Source: Pseudomonas sp. P818
GTDB taxonomy: Bacteria; Pseudomonadota; Gammaproteobacteria; Pseudomonadales; Pseudomonadaceae
DNA: 64,000 nucleotides
Direction: 5' to 3'
NCBI RefSeq assembly: GCF_000418555.1
Contig: NZ_ATKM01000004.1
Location: 25,547 to 89,546, forward strand
The stretch's first letter is position 1; each line of letters starts with the position of its first letter. The position numbers were made by a program, and so were the translations under genes. The notes under the pieces are model-generated. The model saw only the letters and a list, made by a program, of their open reading frames with translations, was not told where the DNA came from and did no database searches. Below, in pieces: positions 20,017 to 29,152 of the stretch.

Positions 20017-21333
20017 ATGAAAACCCCCTACTGGTTCCCGCAAAGCTTCTTCTCCCGCACCCTCTGGCTGGTGCTCATCGTCGTGCTGTTCTCCAAGGCG
20101 CTGACGCTGGTGTACCTGATGATGAACGAGGACGTGCTGGTCGACCGCCAGTACAGCCACGGTGCGGCGCTGACCCTGCGGGCCTACTGGGCGGCCAACC
20201 CCGATGACCGTGACCATATCGCCCAGGCCGCCGGGCTCAAGCGCATCCCGCGCGACAAGGTGCCGGCCAGCGAGCAACACTGGCCCTACAGCGAAATCTT
20301 CCAGCGGCAGATGCAGACCGAACTTGGCCCGGATACCGAAACCCGCGTGCGCGCGACCACGCCGCCGGCGCTCTGGGTGCATGCGCCGAGTCTCGGCGAT
20401 GGCTGGGTGCGGGTGCCGATGTACCCGCATCCGCTGCGCGGTCAGCGTATCTGGAGCGTGCTCGGCTGGTTCCTTGCGATCGGCCTGTTGTCCACCGCCG
20501 CTGCCTGGATCTTCGTGCGTCAGCTCAACGCGCCGCTCAAGCGCCTGGTCTACGCCGCCCGCCAGCTTGGTCAGGGGCGTAGCGTGCGCCTGCCGGTGAG
20601 CGATACGCCGAGCGAAATGACCGAGGTGTATCGGGCCTTCAACCAGATGGCCGAGGATGTCGAGCAGGCCGGTCGCGAGCGCGAGCTGATGCTGGCGGGT
20701 GTTTCCCATGACCTGCGCACGCCGTTGACGCGTCTGCGCCTGGCGCTGGAGTTCATGGACAACGATTCCGAACTGACCGATGACATGGTCCGCGATATCG
20801 AGGACATGGATGCCATCCTCGATCAATTCCTCGCCTTCATCCGCGACGGCCGCGACGAGCCGGTGGAAGAGGCCGATTTCCCCGAGCTGGTGCGCGAAAC
20901 CCTGGCCCCCTACAACCAGGGCGTCGAGCGCGTCCGCCTGTGCCTCGAGGCCATCCCGCCGTTTCCGCTGCGCCGGGTGTCGACCAAGCGTCTGCTCACC
21001 AACCTGGTGGAGAATGCGCTCAATCATGGCGGCGGCGATGCGGTCGAGGTGGTCGCCAGCCTGGCCGGCGATCAAAGCGCACCCTATGTGGTGCTGAGCG
21101 TGCTGGACCGTGGCAACGGCATCGATCCGGCCGAGCTGGACACCATCTTCAATCCCTTCATCCGCGGTGATCGGGCCCGTGGCGGGCGCGGTACCGGCCT
21201 TGGCCTGGCCATCGTCAAGCGCATCGCGGCGCTGCATGGCGGCAGCGTCGAGCTGCGCAATCGCAGCGGTGGTGGTCTCGAAGCCCGCGTGCGACTACCA
21301 CTGGGGTTGTTGCTACCGCGCGACGCGGTGTAG
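20017..21333 (+). CDS. amgS: Sensor histidine kinase EnvZ/AmgS
   Basis: This 438-residue inner-membrane sensor kinase has a first membrane helix at about residues 15-35, a periplasmic region, and a second helix near 150-170. A HAMP linker follows, then a HisKA domain with phospho-acceptor His231 in Val-Ser-His-Asp-Leu-Arg-Thr-Pro, and an HATPase domain (Asn-Leu-Val-Glu-Asn-Ala; Gly-Thr-Gly-Leu-Gly-Leu-Ala-Ile-Val). It phosphorylates AmgR. The ATG at 20017 directly follows an in-frame TTG. The REP hairpin lies just upstream, which may lower kinase expression relative to the regulator. Confidence 0.93.
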   Translation: MKTPYWFPQSFFSRTLWLVLIVVLFSKALTLVYLMMNEDVLVDRQYSHGAALTLRAYWAANPDDRDHIAQAAGLKRIPRDKVPASEQHWPYSEIFQRQMQTELGPDTETRVRATTPPALWVHAPSLGDGWVRVPMYPHPLRGQRIWSVLGWFLAIGLLSTAAAWIFVRQLNAPLKRLVYAARQLGQGRSVRLPVSDTPSEMTEVYRAFNQMAEDVEQAGRERELMLAGVSHDLRTPLTRLRLALEFMDNDSELTDDMVRDIEDMDAILDQFLAFIRDGRDEPVEEADFPELVRETLAPYNQGVERVRLCLEAIPPFPLRRVSTKRLLTNLVENALNHGGGDAVEVVASLAGDQSAPYVVLSVLDRGNGIDPAELDTIFNPFIRGDRARGGRGTGLGLAIVKRIAALHGGSVELRNRSGGGLEARVRLPLGLLLPRDAV

Positions 21334-21429
21334 CCGAACGTCCAATTACAGCGTTCGAGTGCTGGCAATATGCTGCCAAGCGCTTTGGCGCTGGGCTATG
21401 CTGTGCCTGCGCATCACTTCGAGGCCTGC

Positions 21430-24400
21430 ATGCCTGCCGCCTTCCCTGACCGCTTGCCGAACTGGACCTGGTGGCTGCCGCTGCCGATTTTCCACCTGGC
21501 AACCTGGATTTCCCTGGCAACCCGTCTGAACGACGGGGTAGCGCTTTGCTATCTGCCGATGGTGCTCGGCCTGGCGTTCTGCCTGTGGTGGGGGCCGCGT
21601 GTGCTGCCGGCGCTGTACCTCAACGCCCTGTTCAGTGTGCCGCTCTGGGGCCTGCCCTGGCAGTGGGCGCCGCTCTATGCGGTGCCGGAAACCGCTGCAG
21701 TGGCGTTGGGGTGGTGGCTGCTGCGGCGTCACTCGTTCGACCCGGCGCTGGGACGTTTGAGCGATGTACTGAGATTTCTTGCCTTCGCTGTGCTGATGCC
21801 GGCAACCCTGGTAGCGCTCGGTCTGCAGGGCAACCTCTGGCTGACCGGTTTTCAGACCAGTGAGCGCTGGGCGCAGGCGAGCCTGGCGGTCTGGTTGAGC
21901 GACACCATCAACCTGCTGGCGCTGACCGCGCCCTTGCTGGCGTTCTGCACCCCACTGCTGCACGCCCGCGCCTGGCTGCGTGAGCGAAGCGATGTTGCGC
22001 TTGCGCCGCTGCCCATCAGCCGCTCGCCTGGCGGCTGGTTACTGGCGACGGGCGTATTTCTGGTGTTGCTGGTGCTAAGCGCCAGCCTGCAGGCCCAGTT
22101 CGCCTTGCCGCTGTTGGGGCTCAGCATGCTGGTGCTGGCACTGCGACACGCCTTCGCGGGGGCGCTGTATGGCGTCTTGCTGGTTTACGCCGCCACCCTG
22201 CCATTGCCTCTTTGGCGCGGCAGTTTGAGTTTCACCGAGTTGGACCTGCAGCGTAACCAGATGCATTTCACCGCTCTGTTGCTGATGGGCGCCGCGCTGG
22301 TGGTGGGGCGCGCACTCAGTGATCTGCGCCAGGCGCTGGCGCGTAGCGCGCAGATGCAGCAGCAATTGGCTCGCGCCAACCTGGCGATGGAAGCCAGTCC
22401 GCTGGGTGTGACCATCGCCGACGCGCGCCAGGCCGATTTGCCGCTGGTTTACTGCAATTCGGCGTTCAGCCAGATCAGCGGCTACCGCGCCGAAGAGGTG
22501 CTGGGGCGAAACTGCCGGTTCCTGCTTGGCGAGGATCGTGCCCAGCTGGAGCTACAACCCTTGCGAGCAGCCCTGCGCCATGGCCACAGTGGTCAGGCCG
22601 TGGTGCGCAACTACCGCAAGGACGGCCAGCCGTTCTGGAACGAGGTGGTGCTGGCACCCATGCGCGACGAACTGGGTATCAGCCATTTCGTCGGGTTGCA
22701 CCATGATGTGACCCAGCGCGTCGAGCTGGCGGCCCAGGTCGAGCAGCAGCGCGCGCAACTGCTGCGCCAGAGCCACCTGTTCAGCCAGACCGAGGACATC
22801 GCCAACCTCGGCGGCTGGGTATTGGAGATCAGTGATTACAGCCTGTTCTGGAGCGATGGCTGTTATCGCATCGTCGAGCGCGACATTCAGCAGGGGCCGC
22901 CCGATCTGCAGCAGGTATTGGACTACTGCGATACGCCGAGCCAGGCGCTGATCATGCAAACGCTGCAGGCGGCCTTGAATGGGCTGGACGATCTGGATGT
23001 CGAGGTGCGCCTGGCCGCGCGTCTGGGCGGCCGGCTGGTGCGTCTGCGCGGCATGGCCGAACGCGATGAAGACGGCAGCCTGGTGCGCATCTACGGCGTG
23101 GTGCAGGACATCAGCGAGCGCAAGCGCACCGAGTCGCAGCTGCGCGAGCGCGACGAGCGCCTGCGGCTGTTCTTCGAGGCGCCACTGATCGGTATGGCGC
23201 TGACCACCCAGAGCTTCGGCTGGGAAGAGGTCAACCAGAAGCTGTGCAGCATTCTTGGGCGTAGCCGCGATGAGCTGCTGGCCAGCAGCTGGCAACAGCT
23301 GTCGCACCCGGACGATCTGCCCGCCGAGCAGGCCAGCGTGGAGCAGGTGCTGCTGGGCAACAGCGACGGTTTCGAGATGGACAAACGCTTCCTGCGCGCC
23401 GATGGCCAGGTGGTGTTCACCCGCCTCAGCCTGCGTGTGGTGCGCGGCGGCAGTGGGCGGCAGACGGTGTTCCTGTTGCTGGTCGAGGACATCAGCGCGC
23501 GGCACCAGGCCGAGGCGCGTTACCGGACCCTGGTCGAGCATGCGCCCGAGGCGATCCTGTTGTTCAACCCCGATGGCGGCATCGTCGAGTGCAACGAGAA
23601 CGCGCTGCGTCTGTTCCGCTATCGCCGTGAAGAGTTGCTTGGCCGGTCGATCCAGAGCATCAGCCCGCTACGGCAGGCCGATGGCCGCCTGTCCTCACGA
23701 GCCGGCAAGACCTTCATGCGTCAGGCCGTGGCCGGTGAGGCGCCGGTATTCGAGTGGAACCACCGCGACAGTGCCGGGCGCCAGCTGCCTTGTGAAGTGC
23801 GACTGGTGCGCATGCCCGGCGAGGAACTGCTGATTCGTGCCAGCATCATCGATATCTCCGAGCGCCAGCGTTACCAGCGCGAGATCGAGCGCCTGGCCTA
23901 CAGCGACGAGCTGACCGGTCTGCCCAATCGCCGCCTGCTGCTCGATCGCCTGCAACATGCCATGGACCGGGAGAATCGCGAGGGCAGCCTGGGTGCGCTG
24001 CTGTTCATCGATCTGGATCACTTCAAGACGGTCAACGACAGCCTCGGTCACCTGGTTGGCGACGCCCTGCTGGTGGAGGTAACCACTCGCCTGGCGCGCG
24101 AACTGCGCACCGAGGACACCCTGGCGCGTCTGGGCGGTGACGAGTTCGTGGTGCTGCTCGAGGCGCTGGGAAGCGAGCCGCAGGCCGTTGCCGAGCATGC
24201 CGCGGCGGCGGGTGAGAAGCTGTTGCGCGGTCTGCAGGGCAGCTGCCTGATCGACGGCCACGAACTGGCGATCAGTGCCAGCATCGGCATTGCCCTGCAT
24301 CCGATGGGGCTGCAGCACGCCTCGGACATTCTCAAACAGGCCGACACCGCCATGTACCGGGCCAAGCACGCCGGGCGCAACGCCCTGCATTTCTTCGCCC

Positions 24401-25194
24401 CGGAGATGCAGGCGGCCATCGACCAGCGTCTGCAATTGCAGGGCGAGCTGCGTCAGGCCATCGCCCGTCAGCAATTGCAACTGGTGTTCCAGCCGCAGCT
24501 GATGCTGGCCGACAACAGCGTGGCGGGCGCCGAGGTGCTGCTGCGCTGGATGCATCCCGAGCGCGGCGAGATTGCGCCGGACCAGTTCATCCCGCTGGCC
24601 GAGGAAACCGGGCTGATCCAGGACCTCGGCCTGTGGGTGCTGGAACAGGCCTGCGCCGCCCTGGCGCGCTGGCAGGCGCAGTGGCCGCAGCTGGTGCTGG
24701 CAGTCAACCTCAGCCCGCGCGAACTGCGCCAGGCAGGCTGTGTGGAGCGCGTCGAGCAGTGCCTGCGGGATCACGGCGTGCCGGCGCAGTCTTTGGAGCT
24801 GGAAATCACCGAGGGCGTGCTGGTCGAGGATGTCGAGCGCTGCATCGGCCATATGCAACGGCTCAAGGCGCAGGGCGTGCGCTTCGCCATCGACGACTTC
24901 GGCACGGGCTACTCGTCGCTCACCTACCTCAAGCGCCTGCCGCTGGACCGGCTGAAGATCGACCGCAGCTTCGTCGCCGATCTGGACGGCGCGGCGAGCG
25001 GGCGCATGCTGGTGCAGACCATCCTGATGATCGCGCGCAACCTGGATCTGGAATGCGTGGCCGAGGGCATCGAGCAGCCCAGCCAGTTGGCGCTGCTGCG
25101 TGAGCAGGGCTGCGCGCTGGGCCAGGGCTATCTGTTCGGCAAACCGATGGACGAGGCGGAGTTTCTCGCCTGGCTGCAGGCGCGCCAGGCTTGA
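21430..25194 (+). CDS. MASE1-LOV-PAS-PAS-PAS-GGDEF-EAL cyclic-di-GMP enzyme
   Basis: This protein has 1254 residues. Residues 1-300 are hydrophobic with about eight membrane segments, matching MASE1. Residues 315-435 form a LOV-like PAS domain with Cys362 in Asn-Cys-Arg-Phe-Leu, then Asn-Tyr-Arg-Lys-Asp-Gly, Phe-Trp-Asn and Asp-Val-Thr. The relay Gln expected before Asp-Val-Thr is His424, and the Gln after Arg-Phe-Leu is Leu. Three more PAS domains begin near 447, 574 and 697. GGDEF (motif at 902) is intact, with an Arg-Thr-Glu-Asp inhibitory site five residues upstream. EAL reads Glu-Val-Leu (1035) but keeps Asn-Leu-Ser-Pro, Glu-Ile-Thr-Glu, Asp-Asp-Phe-Gly-Thr-Gly and Glu-Gly-Ile-Glu, so both activities look possible. 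The ATG at 21430 has GAGG six bases upstream; an in-frame ATG at 21370 does not. The stop lies 7 bases from the convergent ldcA. Confidence 0.9.
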   Translation: MPAAFPDRLPNWTWWLPLPIFHLATWISLATRLNDGVALCYLPMVLGLAFCLWWGPRVLPALYLNALFSVPLWGLPWQWAPLYAVPETAAVALGWWLLRRHSFDPALGRLSDVLRFLAFAVLMPATLVALGLQGNLWLTGFQTSERWAQASLAVWLSDTINLLALTAPLLAFCTPLLHARAWLRERSDVALAPLPISRSPGGWLLATGVFLVLLVLSASLQAQFALPLLGLSMLVLALRHAFAGALYGVLLVYAATLPLPLWRGSLSFTELDLQRNQMHFTALLLMGAALVVGRALSDLRQALARSAQMQQQLARANLAMEASPLGVTIADARQADLPLVYCNSAFSQISGYRAEEVLGRNCRFLLGEDRAQLELQPLRAALRHGHSGQAVVRNYRKDGQPFWNEVVLAPMRDELGISHFVGLHHDVTQRVELAAQVEQQRAQLLRQSHLFSQTEDIANLGGWVLEISDYSLFWSDGCYRIVERDIQQGPPDLQQVLDYCDTPSQALIMQTLQAALNGLDDLDVEVRLAARLGGRLVRLRGMAERDEDGSLVRIYGVVQDISERKRTESQLRERDERLRLFFEAPLIGMALTTQSFGWEEVNQKLCSILGRSRDELLASSWQQLSHPDDLPAEQASVEQVLLGNSDGFEMDKRFLRADGQVVFTRLSLRVVRGGSGRQTVFLLLVEDISARHQAEARYRTLVEHAPEAILLFNPDGGIVECNENALRLFRYRREELLGRSIQSISPLRQADGRLSSRAGKTFMRQAVAGEAPVFEWNHRDSAGRQLPCEVRLVRMPGEELLIRASIIDISERQRYQREIERLAYSDELTGLPNRRLLLDRLQHAMDRENREGSLGALLFIDLDHFKTVNDSLGHLVGDALLVEVTTRLARELRTEDTLARLGGDEFVVLLEALGSEPQAVAEHAAAAGEKLLRGLQGSCLIDGHELAISASIGIALHPMGLQHASDILKQADTAMYRAKHAGRNALHFFAPEMQAAIDQRLQLQGELRQAIARQQLQLVFQPQLMLADNSVAGAEVLLRWMHPERGEIAPDQFIPLAEETGLIQDLGLWVLEQACAALARWQAQWPQLVLAVNLSPRELRQAGCVERVEQCLRDHGVPAQSLELEITEGVLVEDVERCIGHMQRLKAQGVRFAIDDFGTGYSSLTYLKRLPLDRLKIDRSFVADLDGAASGRMLVQTILMIARNLDLECVAEGIEQPSQLALLREQGCALGQGYLFGKPMDEAEFLAWLQARQA

Positions 25195-25201
25195 GCCAGG
25201 T

Positions 25202-26098
25202 TTACCAGCTCAGGCTGTTACCGCTCAGCCGCGCCTTTCGGCCGTAGGGCCAGGGATAGTTCAGGTCACCATGCCCGCTCGGCAGGTCGCCGTATAGCGG
25301 CACGCCCAGCGGCGCCAGGTATTCGCCGACGATCTGCTCCAGGCTGTGGTGCACGCCGCGCCGCGGGCAGTCGGTGAAACTACCCAGGCACACCGCGCGT
25401 GGTTTTTTCCCGGCGAAACTGTGCAGCAATTGCCAGAGGCTGCGCTCCAGGCGGTAATAAGGCTCGCCGACATCTTCCAGAATCAGGATCGAATCCTCGG
25501 CCAGGTGCATTCCCGCGTCCGTGCCGCAGACGCTGGCCAGCGCCGTGAGGTTGCCGCCCTGCAGGGTGCCTTCGATGGCATGCTGCGGGCCGCTGATATG
25601 GCGCAGCGGCAGCTGCCGCTGCTGGCCCTTGAGCAGGCTCCACAACGCCTGCATCGAGGCCAGGCGCTCGCGCTGACCGCTGGGCGCCGACAGCACCTGA
25701 TGGCCGAGCGCGGTGGCCACCGGGCCATGAATGGCCGGCAGGCCGCGCTGGGCAAAGGCCTCCAGCAGAATCGACAGGTCGGAGAAGCCGATCAGCGGGC
25801 GCGGGCTGGCCTGGTGCAGCAAGGTCCAGTCGATATCCGCCACCAGTTGCGCGCAACCGTAGCCGCCGCGCAGGCACCAGACGGCGGCGATGTCGGGCAG
25901 GGCGAAGGCCTGGTGCAGATCCTCCAGGCGCTGCTCCGGCGTGCCGGCCAGATAGCGATGGCGGGCACGCACGTGCTGGCCAAGGTGGTAGCGCACGCCG
26001 AGCACATCGAGCTGCGCCAGCGTCGCTTCCAGTACGTCTTCGGCAATGGCCGAGGCCGGTGCGATCAGCGCCAGGCGACCGTCGAACACTGGGCTCAT
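25202..26098 (-). CDS. ldcA: Murein LD-carboxypeptidase (S66 family)
   Basis: This 298-residue cytoplasmic peptidase trims the terminal D-Ala from tetrapeptides during peptidoglycan recycling. The Ser-Glu-His catalytic set is visible: Ser106 in Gly-Phe-Ser-Asp, Glu208 in Ile-Leu-Glu-Asp, His276 in Gly-His-Gly-Asp. The spacing equals that remembered for P. aeruginosa LdcA (Ser115, Glu217, His285). The start overlaps the rimK stop (ATGA), so it is the third gene of a coupled operon. Confidence 0.94.
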   Translation of the reverse strand: MSPVFDGRLALIAPASAIAEDVLEATLAQLDVLGVRYHLGQHVRARHRYLAGTPEQRLEDLHQAFALPDIAAVWCLRGGYGCAQLVADIDWTLLHQASPRPLIGFSDLSILLEAFAQRGLPAIHGPVATALGHQVLSAPSGQRERLASMQALWSLLKGQQRQLPLRHISGPQHAIEGTLQGGNLTALASVCGTDAGMHLAEDSILILEDVGEPYYRLERSLWQLLHSFAGKKPRAVCLGSFTDCPRRGVHHSLEQIVGEYLAPLGVPLYGDLPSGHGDLNYPWPYGRKARLSGNSLSW

Positions 26099-27000
26099 CC
26101 GCGGCCCTTGGTGCGGGTCTGCCCGGGTTCGGCGTTCTTTTCCAGATACTGGATGATCATCCCGGCAACGTCCTTGCCGGTGGTGGTCTCGATGCCTTCG
26201 AGACCCGGCGAGGAGTTGACCTCCATCACCAGCGGGCCGTGATTGGAGCGCAGGATGTCCACCCCGGCGACGTTCAGCCCCATGACCTTGGCTGCGCGTA
26301 CTGCGGTCATGCGTTCTTCCGGGGTGATCTTGATCAGGCTGGCGCTGCCGCCGCGGTGCAGGTTGGAGCGGAACTCGCCGGCCTTGGCCTGGCGCTTCAT
26401 CGCTGCGATCACCTTGTCGCCGACCACGAAGCAGCGAATGTCGGCGCCGCCGGCTTCCTGGATGTACTCCTGAACCATGATGTCCTGCTTGAGGCCGAAG
26501 AAGGCTTCGATCACCGATTCGGCGGCCTTTGCGGTCTCGGCCAGCACCACGCCCATGCCCTGGGTGCCTTCCAGCACCTTGATCACCAGCGGCGCACCGC
26601 CGACCATCTGGATCAGGTCGGGGATGTCGTCCGGTGAGTGGGCGAAGCCGGTCACCGGCAGGCCGATGCCCTTGCGCGACAACAATTGCAGGGCGCGCAG
26701 CTTGTCGCGCGAGCGGCTGATGGCCACCGATTCGTTGAGTGGGTAAACACCCATCATCTCGAACTGGCGCAACACCGCGCAGCCATAGAAGGTCACCGAG
26801 GCGCCGATACGCGGGATCACCGCATCGAAGCCTTCCAGTGCCTGGCCGCGATAGTGAATCTGCGGTTTGTGGCTGGCGATGTTCATATAGGCGCGCAGGG
26901 TGTCGATCACCACCATGTCATGGCCACGCTGCTGACCGGCCTCCACCAGGCGGCGGGTGGAATACAGACGCGGGTTGCGCGACAGCACGGCGATCTTCAT
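26095..27000 (-). CDS. rimK: RimK, ATP-grasp glutamate ligase for ribosomal protein S6
   Basis: This 301-residue ATP-grasp enzyme adds glutamate residues to the C-terminus of ribosomal protein S6. Fold marks are the N-terminal Met-Lys-Ile-Ala-Val-Leu-Ser-Arg, the ATP-binding [10 protein letters not shown] near 142, and the metal-binding Val-Met-Glu-Val-Asn-Ser-Ser-Pro-Gly near 265. In P. fluorescens RimK changes the proteome and is reported to be stimulated by c-di-GMP. The start is the family ATG at 27000, overlapping the preceding gene's stop (ATGA). A longer upstream frame belongs to antisense of rimB. Confidence 0.94.
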   Translation of the reverse strand: MKIAVLSRNPRLYSTRRLVEAGQQRGHDMVVIDTLRAYMNIASHKPQIHYRGQALEGFDAVIPRIGASVTFYGCAVLRQFEMMGVYPLNESVAISRSRDKLRALQLLSRKGIGLPVTGFAHSPDDIPDLIQMVGGAPLVIKVLEGTQGMGVVLAETAKAAESVIEAFFGLKQDIMVQEYIQEAGGADIRCFVVGDKVIAAMKRQAKAGEFRSNLHRGGSASLIKITPEERMTAVRAAKVMGLNVAGVDILRSNHGPLVMEVNSSPGLEGIETTTGKDVAGMIIQYLEKNAEPGQTRTKGRG

Positions 27001-27467
27001 TGGACACCTGGAAGGGAGGAGGAAAGTGAGGGTTTGTCCTGCACGTAGCTGAGTGCCGGATTGACCACCAGCTGCCCGGTGATCAGCGCCTTGGAGCCGA
27101 GCAGTACGCGGTAGCGCATGGTCTTGCGACAGGCCAGGGTGAATTCCACCGGCCACAGGCGATCGCCCAGGGCCAGATCGGTACGGATCACGTAGCGGCT
27201 CTGCGCCTGGCCATTCGAGCTCTTGATGCGTTTGACCGACACCAGCGGCGCCTCGCAGCGATGGCGGCGCTGCACCTGGGTGCCGAGGTAGGCGGTGAAA
27301 CGCACCCAGTCCTCACCGTCACGCTGGAACGGCTGAATGTCGCTGGCGTGCAGGCTGGATGTGCTGGCGCCGGTGTCGATCTTGGCGCGCAGGCCGATGA
27401 TGCCGAGCTCGGGCAGATTGATCCACTCACGCAGGCCGATCACGCTGAGCTGGTCGAAAGTCTTCAA
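26997..27467 (-). CDS. rimB: RimK-associated aspartyl-protease-like protein (RimB / ATP-dependent zinc protease family)
   Basis: This 156-residue protein has a retropepsin-like core [13 protein letters not shown], typical of the PF05618 'ATP-dependent zinc protease' family. In pseudomonads a small protease, RimB, is encoded with RimK and counteracts or shapes S6 modification; this identification rests on family and position. The TTG at 27467 gives the expected Met-Lys-Thr-Phe-Asp start with GGGGA ten bases upstream. A TTG nine codons earlier also fits the frame, so the start is uncertain. The stop overlaps the rimK start. Confidence 0.8.
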   Translation of the reverse strand: MKTFDQLSVIGLREWINLPELGIIGLRAKIDTGASTSSLHASDIQPFQRDGEDWVRFTAYLGTQVQRRHRCEAPLVSVKRIKSSNGQAQSRYVIRTDLALGDRLWPVEFTLACRKTMRYRVLLGSKALITGQLVVNPALSYVQDKPSLSSSLPGVQ

Positions 27468-27579
27468 GGTGAGAGTGTCCCCTGCGGCATACAACGCCTA
27501 TGATTCCGCGCATTCTAGTTGTGCCGTGTGACAACTGCATCCACGATGGATGCGAATGCCAACCCCTTCAGAGTGCGAG

Positions 27580-28008
27580 ATGAGCGAAAAAGACGACGAC
27601 AAGGTGCGCCTGGACAAATGGCTGTGGGCGGCGCGTTTCTACAAGACCCGCGCCCTGGCCAAGGCGGCTATAGAAGGCGGCAAGGTGCATCACCGCGGCG
27701 ATCGCTGCAAGCCGGGCAAGGAGCCGAAGATCGGCGATGAATACGTGCTGCGCACCGGCTTCGACGAGCGCACCGTGGTCGTGCTGGCGCTCTCCGGCGT
27801 CCGTCGTGGCGCCCCCGAGGCGCAACTGCTGTATCGCGAAACAGAAGAGAGCATCGCCCGCCGCGAACAGGCCGCGGCCATGCGCAAGGCGGGGGCTCTG
27901 GGGGTACAGACCGATGGCCGGCCGAGCAAGAAGCAGCGCCGGCAGATCCATCAGTTCAATGAACAGCAGGAAGGTGGCCTGCGCCACCCCTGGGCGGATG
28001 AGGATTAG
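27580..28008 (+). CDS. hslR: Hsp15, S4-domain ribosome-rescue protein
   Basis: This 142-residue basic protein has an N-terminal S4 RNA-binding domain (Val-Arg-Leu-Asp-Lys-Trp-Leu-Trp-Ala-Ala-Arg-Phe, residues 8-19) and a Lys/Arg-rich C-terminal tail, the Hsp15 pattern. Hsp15 binds 50S subunits carrying stalled peptidyl-tRNA after heat shock. The ATG at 27580 is chosen because the S4 domain begins a few residues later; an in-frame ATG at 27550 only adds low-complexity residues. It is divergent from rimB, and hslO (Hsp33) lies nearby. Confidence 0.93.
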   Translation: MSEKDDDKVRLDKWLWAARFYKTRALAKAAIEGGKVHHRGDRCKPGKEPKIGDEYVLRTGFDERTVVVLALSGVRRGAPEAQLLYRETEESIARREQAAAMRKAGALGVQTDGRPSKKQRRQIHQFNEQQEGGLRHPWADED

Positions 28009-28018
28009 GCGCAAGCCT

Positions 28019-28121
28019 GTAGGAGCGAGCTCTGCTCGCGAATGCGAACTGCGGTAAAGCTTCGCGAGCAGAGCTCGCTCCCACTTTCTCGTTCAGTTTG
28101 TAGCCCGGATGAAATCCGGGG
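28019..28121. repeat. REP inverted pair plus a second-type palindrome
   Basis: Arms at 28019-28042 (GTAGGAGCGAGCTCTGCTCG...) and 28061-28084 are reverse complements. They are followed at 28100-28121 by GTAGCCCGGATGAAATCCGG, the other palindrome type in this window. The cluster separates the convergent hslR and PAP2 genes and may act as a bidirectional stop. Confidence 0.85.
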
Positions 28122-28142
28122 AATCGTATCGACCTTTCTTGT

Positions 28143-28937
28143 TCAGCGCCCGCTGACGATGCTCATGCGGCCCAGCAGCGGCAGCCTGGCCAGGCGCGAG
28201 GTGATCGGCAGGGTGACCTTCTCCAGCCATTCGCTGGCGCGGTAACCGAGCGGGGTGTAGCAGCTCCAGGCCAGCGCCAGCAGGCTGAGGAATACGCCGC
28301 CGACGAAGGCGTCCGCCCCCCAGTGGGCGCCGGCCACCAGACGCGGCAGGATGCCGATCGCGGCAATCGTCCAGACCAGCAGCAGGCGCCAGCCACGGGC
28401 GAAGAAACTCATGAAGTACGCCCAGATCAGCAGCACGGAGGCATGATCGCCGGGGAAGCTGCGGCTGGCGCTGTCTTTCAGGTCCCAGCGTTCTTCCCAG
28501 GCCGGGAACATTTCCGTCAGACGCGCGCTGCCTTCCACCACCAGCGACGGACTGGCATGTTGCCAACCCATGTATTCGACCAGATCAGCGAACAGCACAC
28601 GCATCAACAGCATCACCGTCAGGGCGACGAGAAAGGCGAACAGCGCACGGCGCACCTGTGGGCCAGTGAAGATCAGATCGGCCTTGAGCATCACCGCCAG
28701 CATCACCACACCGACGCCAGCGTCGACTGGGCGCATGCTGCCGATGGCCCAGATATGCGCCCACAGGCCGCCAGCGTGTACCGGGTCGTTGAGCAGCTTG
28801 AACAGCCACAGATCGAAGACGTTCCACAGCTCGCGGGTGGGCTGCCACAGCCAGCTGGCGAGCAGCGTGAAGGCCACGATATGGCAGATCAGCAGGGCGC
28901 GTGGCTGCCAGTGGCGATTGATGAACGTGCTCGACAT
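28143..28937 (-). CDS. PAP2-superfamily membrane phosphatase
   Basis: This 264-residue inner-membrane protein has about six membrane segments and the phosphatase motifs Arg-Ser-Phe-Pro-Gly-Asp-His (C2-like) and Pro-Arg-Leu-Val-Ala-Gly-Ala-His-Trp-Gly-Ala-Asp (C3-like; Arg, His and Asp catalytic). The family removes phosphate from lipids such as undecaprenyl pyrophosphate, phosphatidate or lipid A; the substrate is not evident. The ATG at 28937 has AAGGGA eight bases upstream. It is the gene between Hsp15 and Hsp33, as remembered in P. aeruginosa (PA5194). Confidence 0.85.
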   Translation of the reverse strand: MSSTFINRHWQPRALLICHIVAFTLLASWLWQPTRELWNVFDLWLFKLLNDPVHAGGLWAHIWAIGSMRPVDAGVGVVMLAVMLKADLIFTGPQVRRALFAFLVALTVMLLMRVLFADLVEYMGWQHASPSLVVEGSARLTEMFPAWEERWDLKDSASRSFPGDHASVLLIWAYFMSFFARGWRLLLVWTIAAIGILPRLVAGAHWGADAFVGGVFLSLLALAWSCYTPLGYRASEWLEKVTLPITSRLARLPLLGRMSIVSGR

Positions 28938-29152
28938 GAACGATCCCTTTGCAGATTGATGGCTGGCCCTATCCTCAGGCGCGCGGATGATAGGGCGTGC
29001 TGACTGTCGTACAAGGGCAGCAGCGCGCTCGTTCAGGCAAGGTTCAGGAGCGGCGCCTGGGGGGTTACGCCTGCACATGACGGTCGGGCCTTGGTTGTGC
29101 GGGCGTTTGTGCATAAAATCGCCAGCCTTTTTCAGACCCCGGGCCAGCCGCT

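Noticed and set aside
21334..21358. CGAACG...CGTTCG palindrome after amgS as a terminator
   Set aside because: Only six-base arms with an 11-base loop and no T-run; too weak to call.
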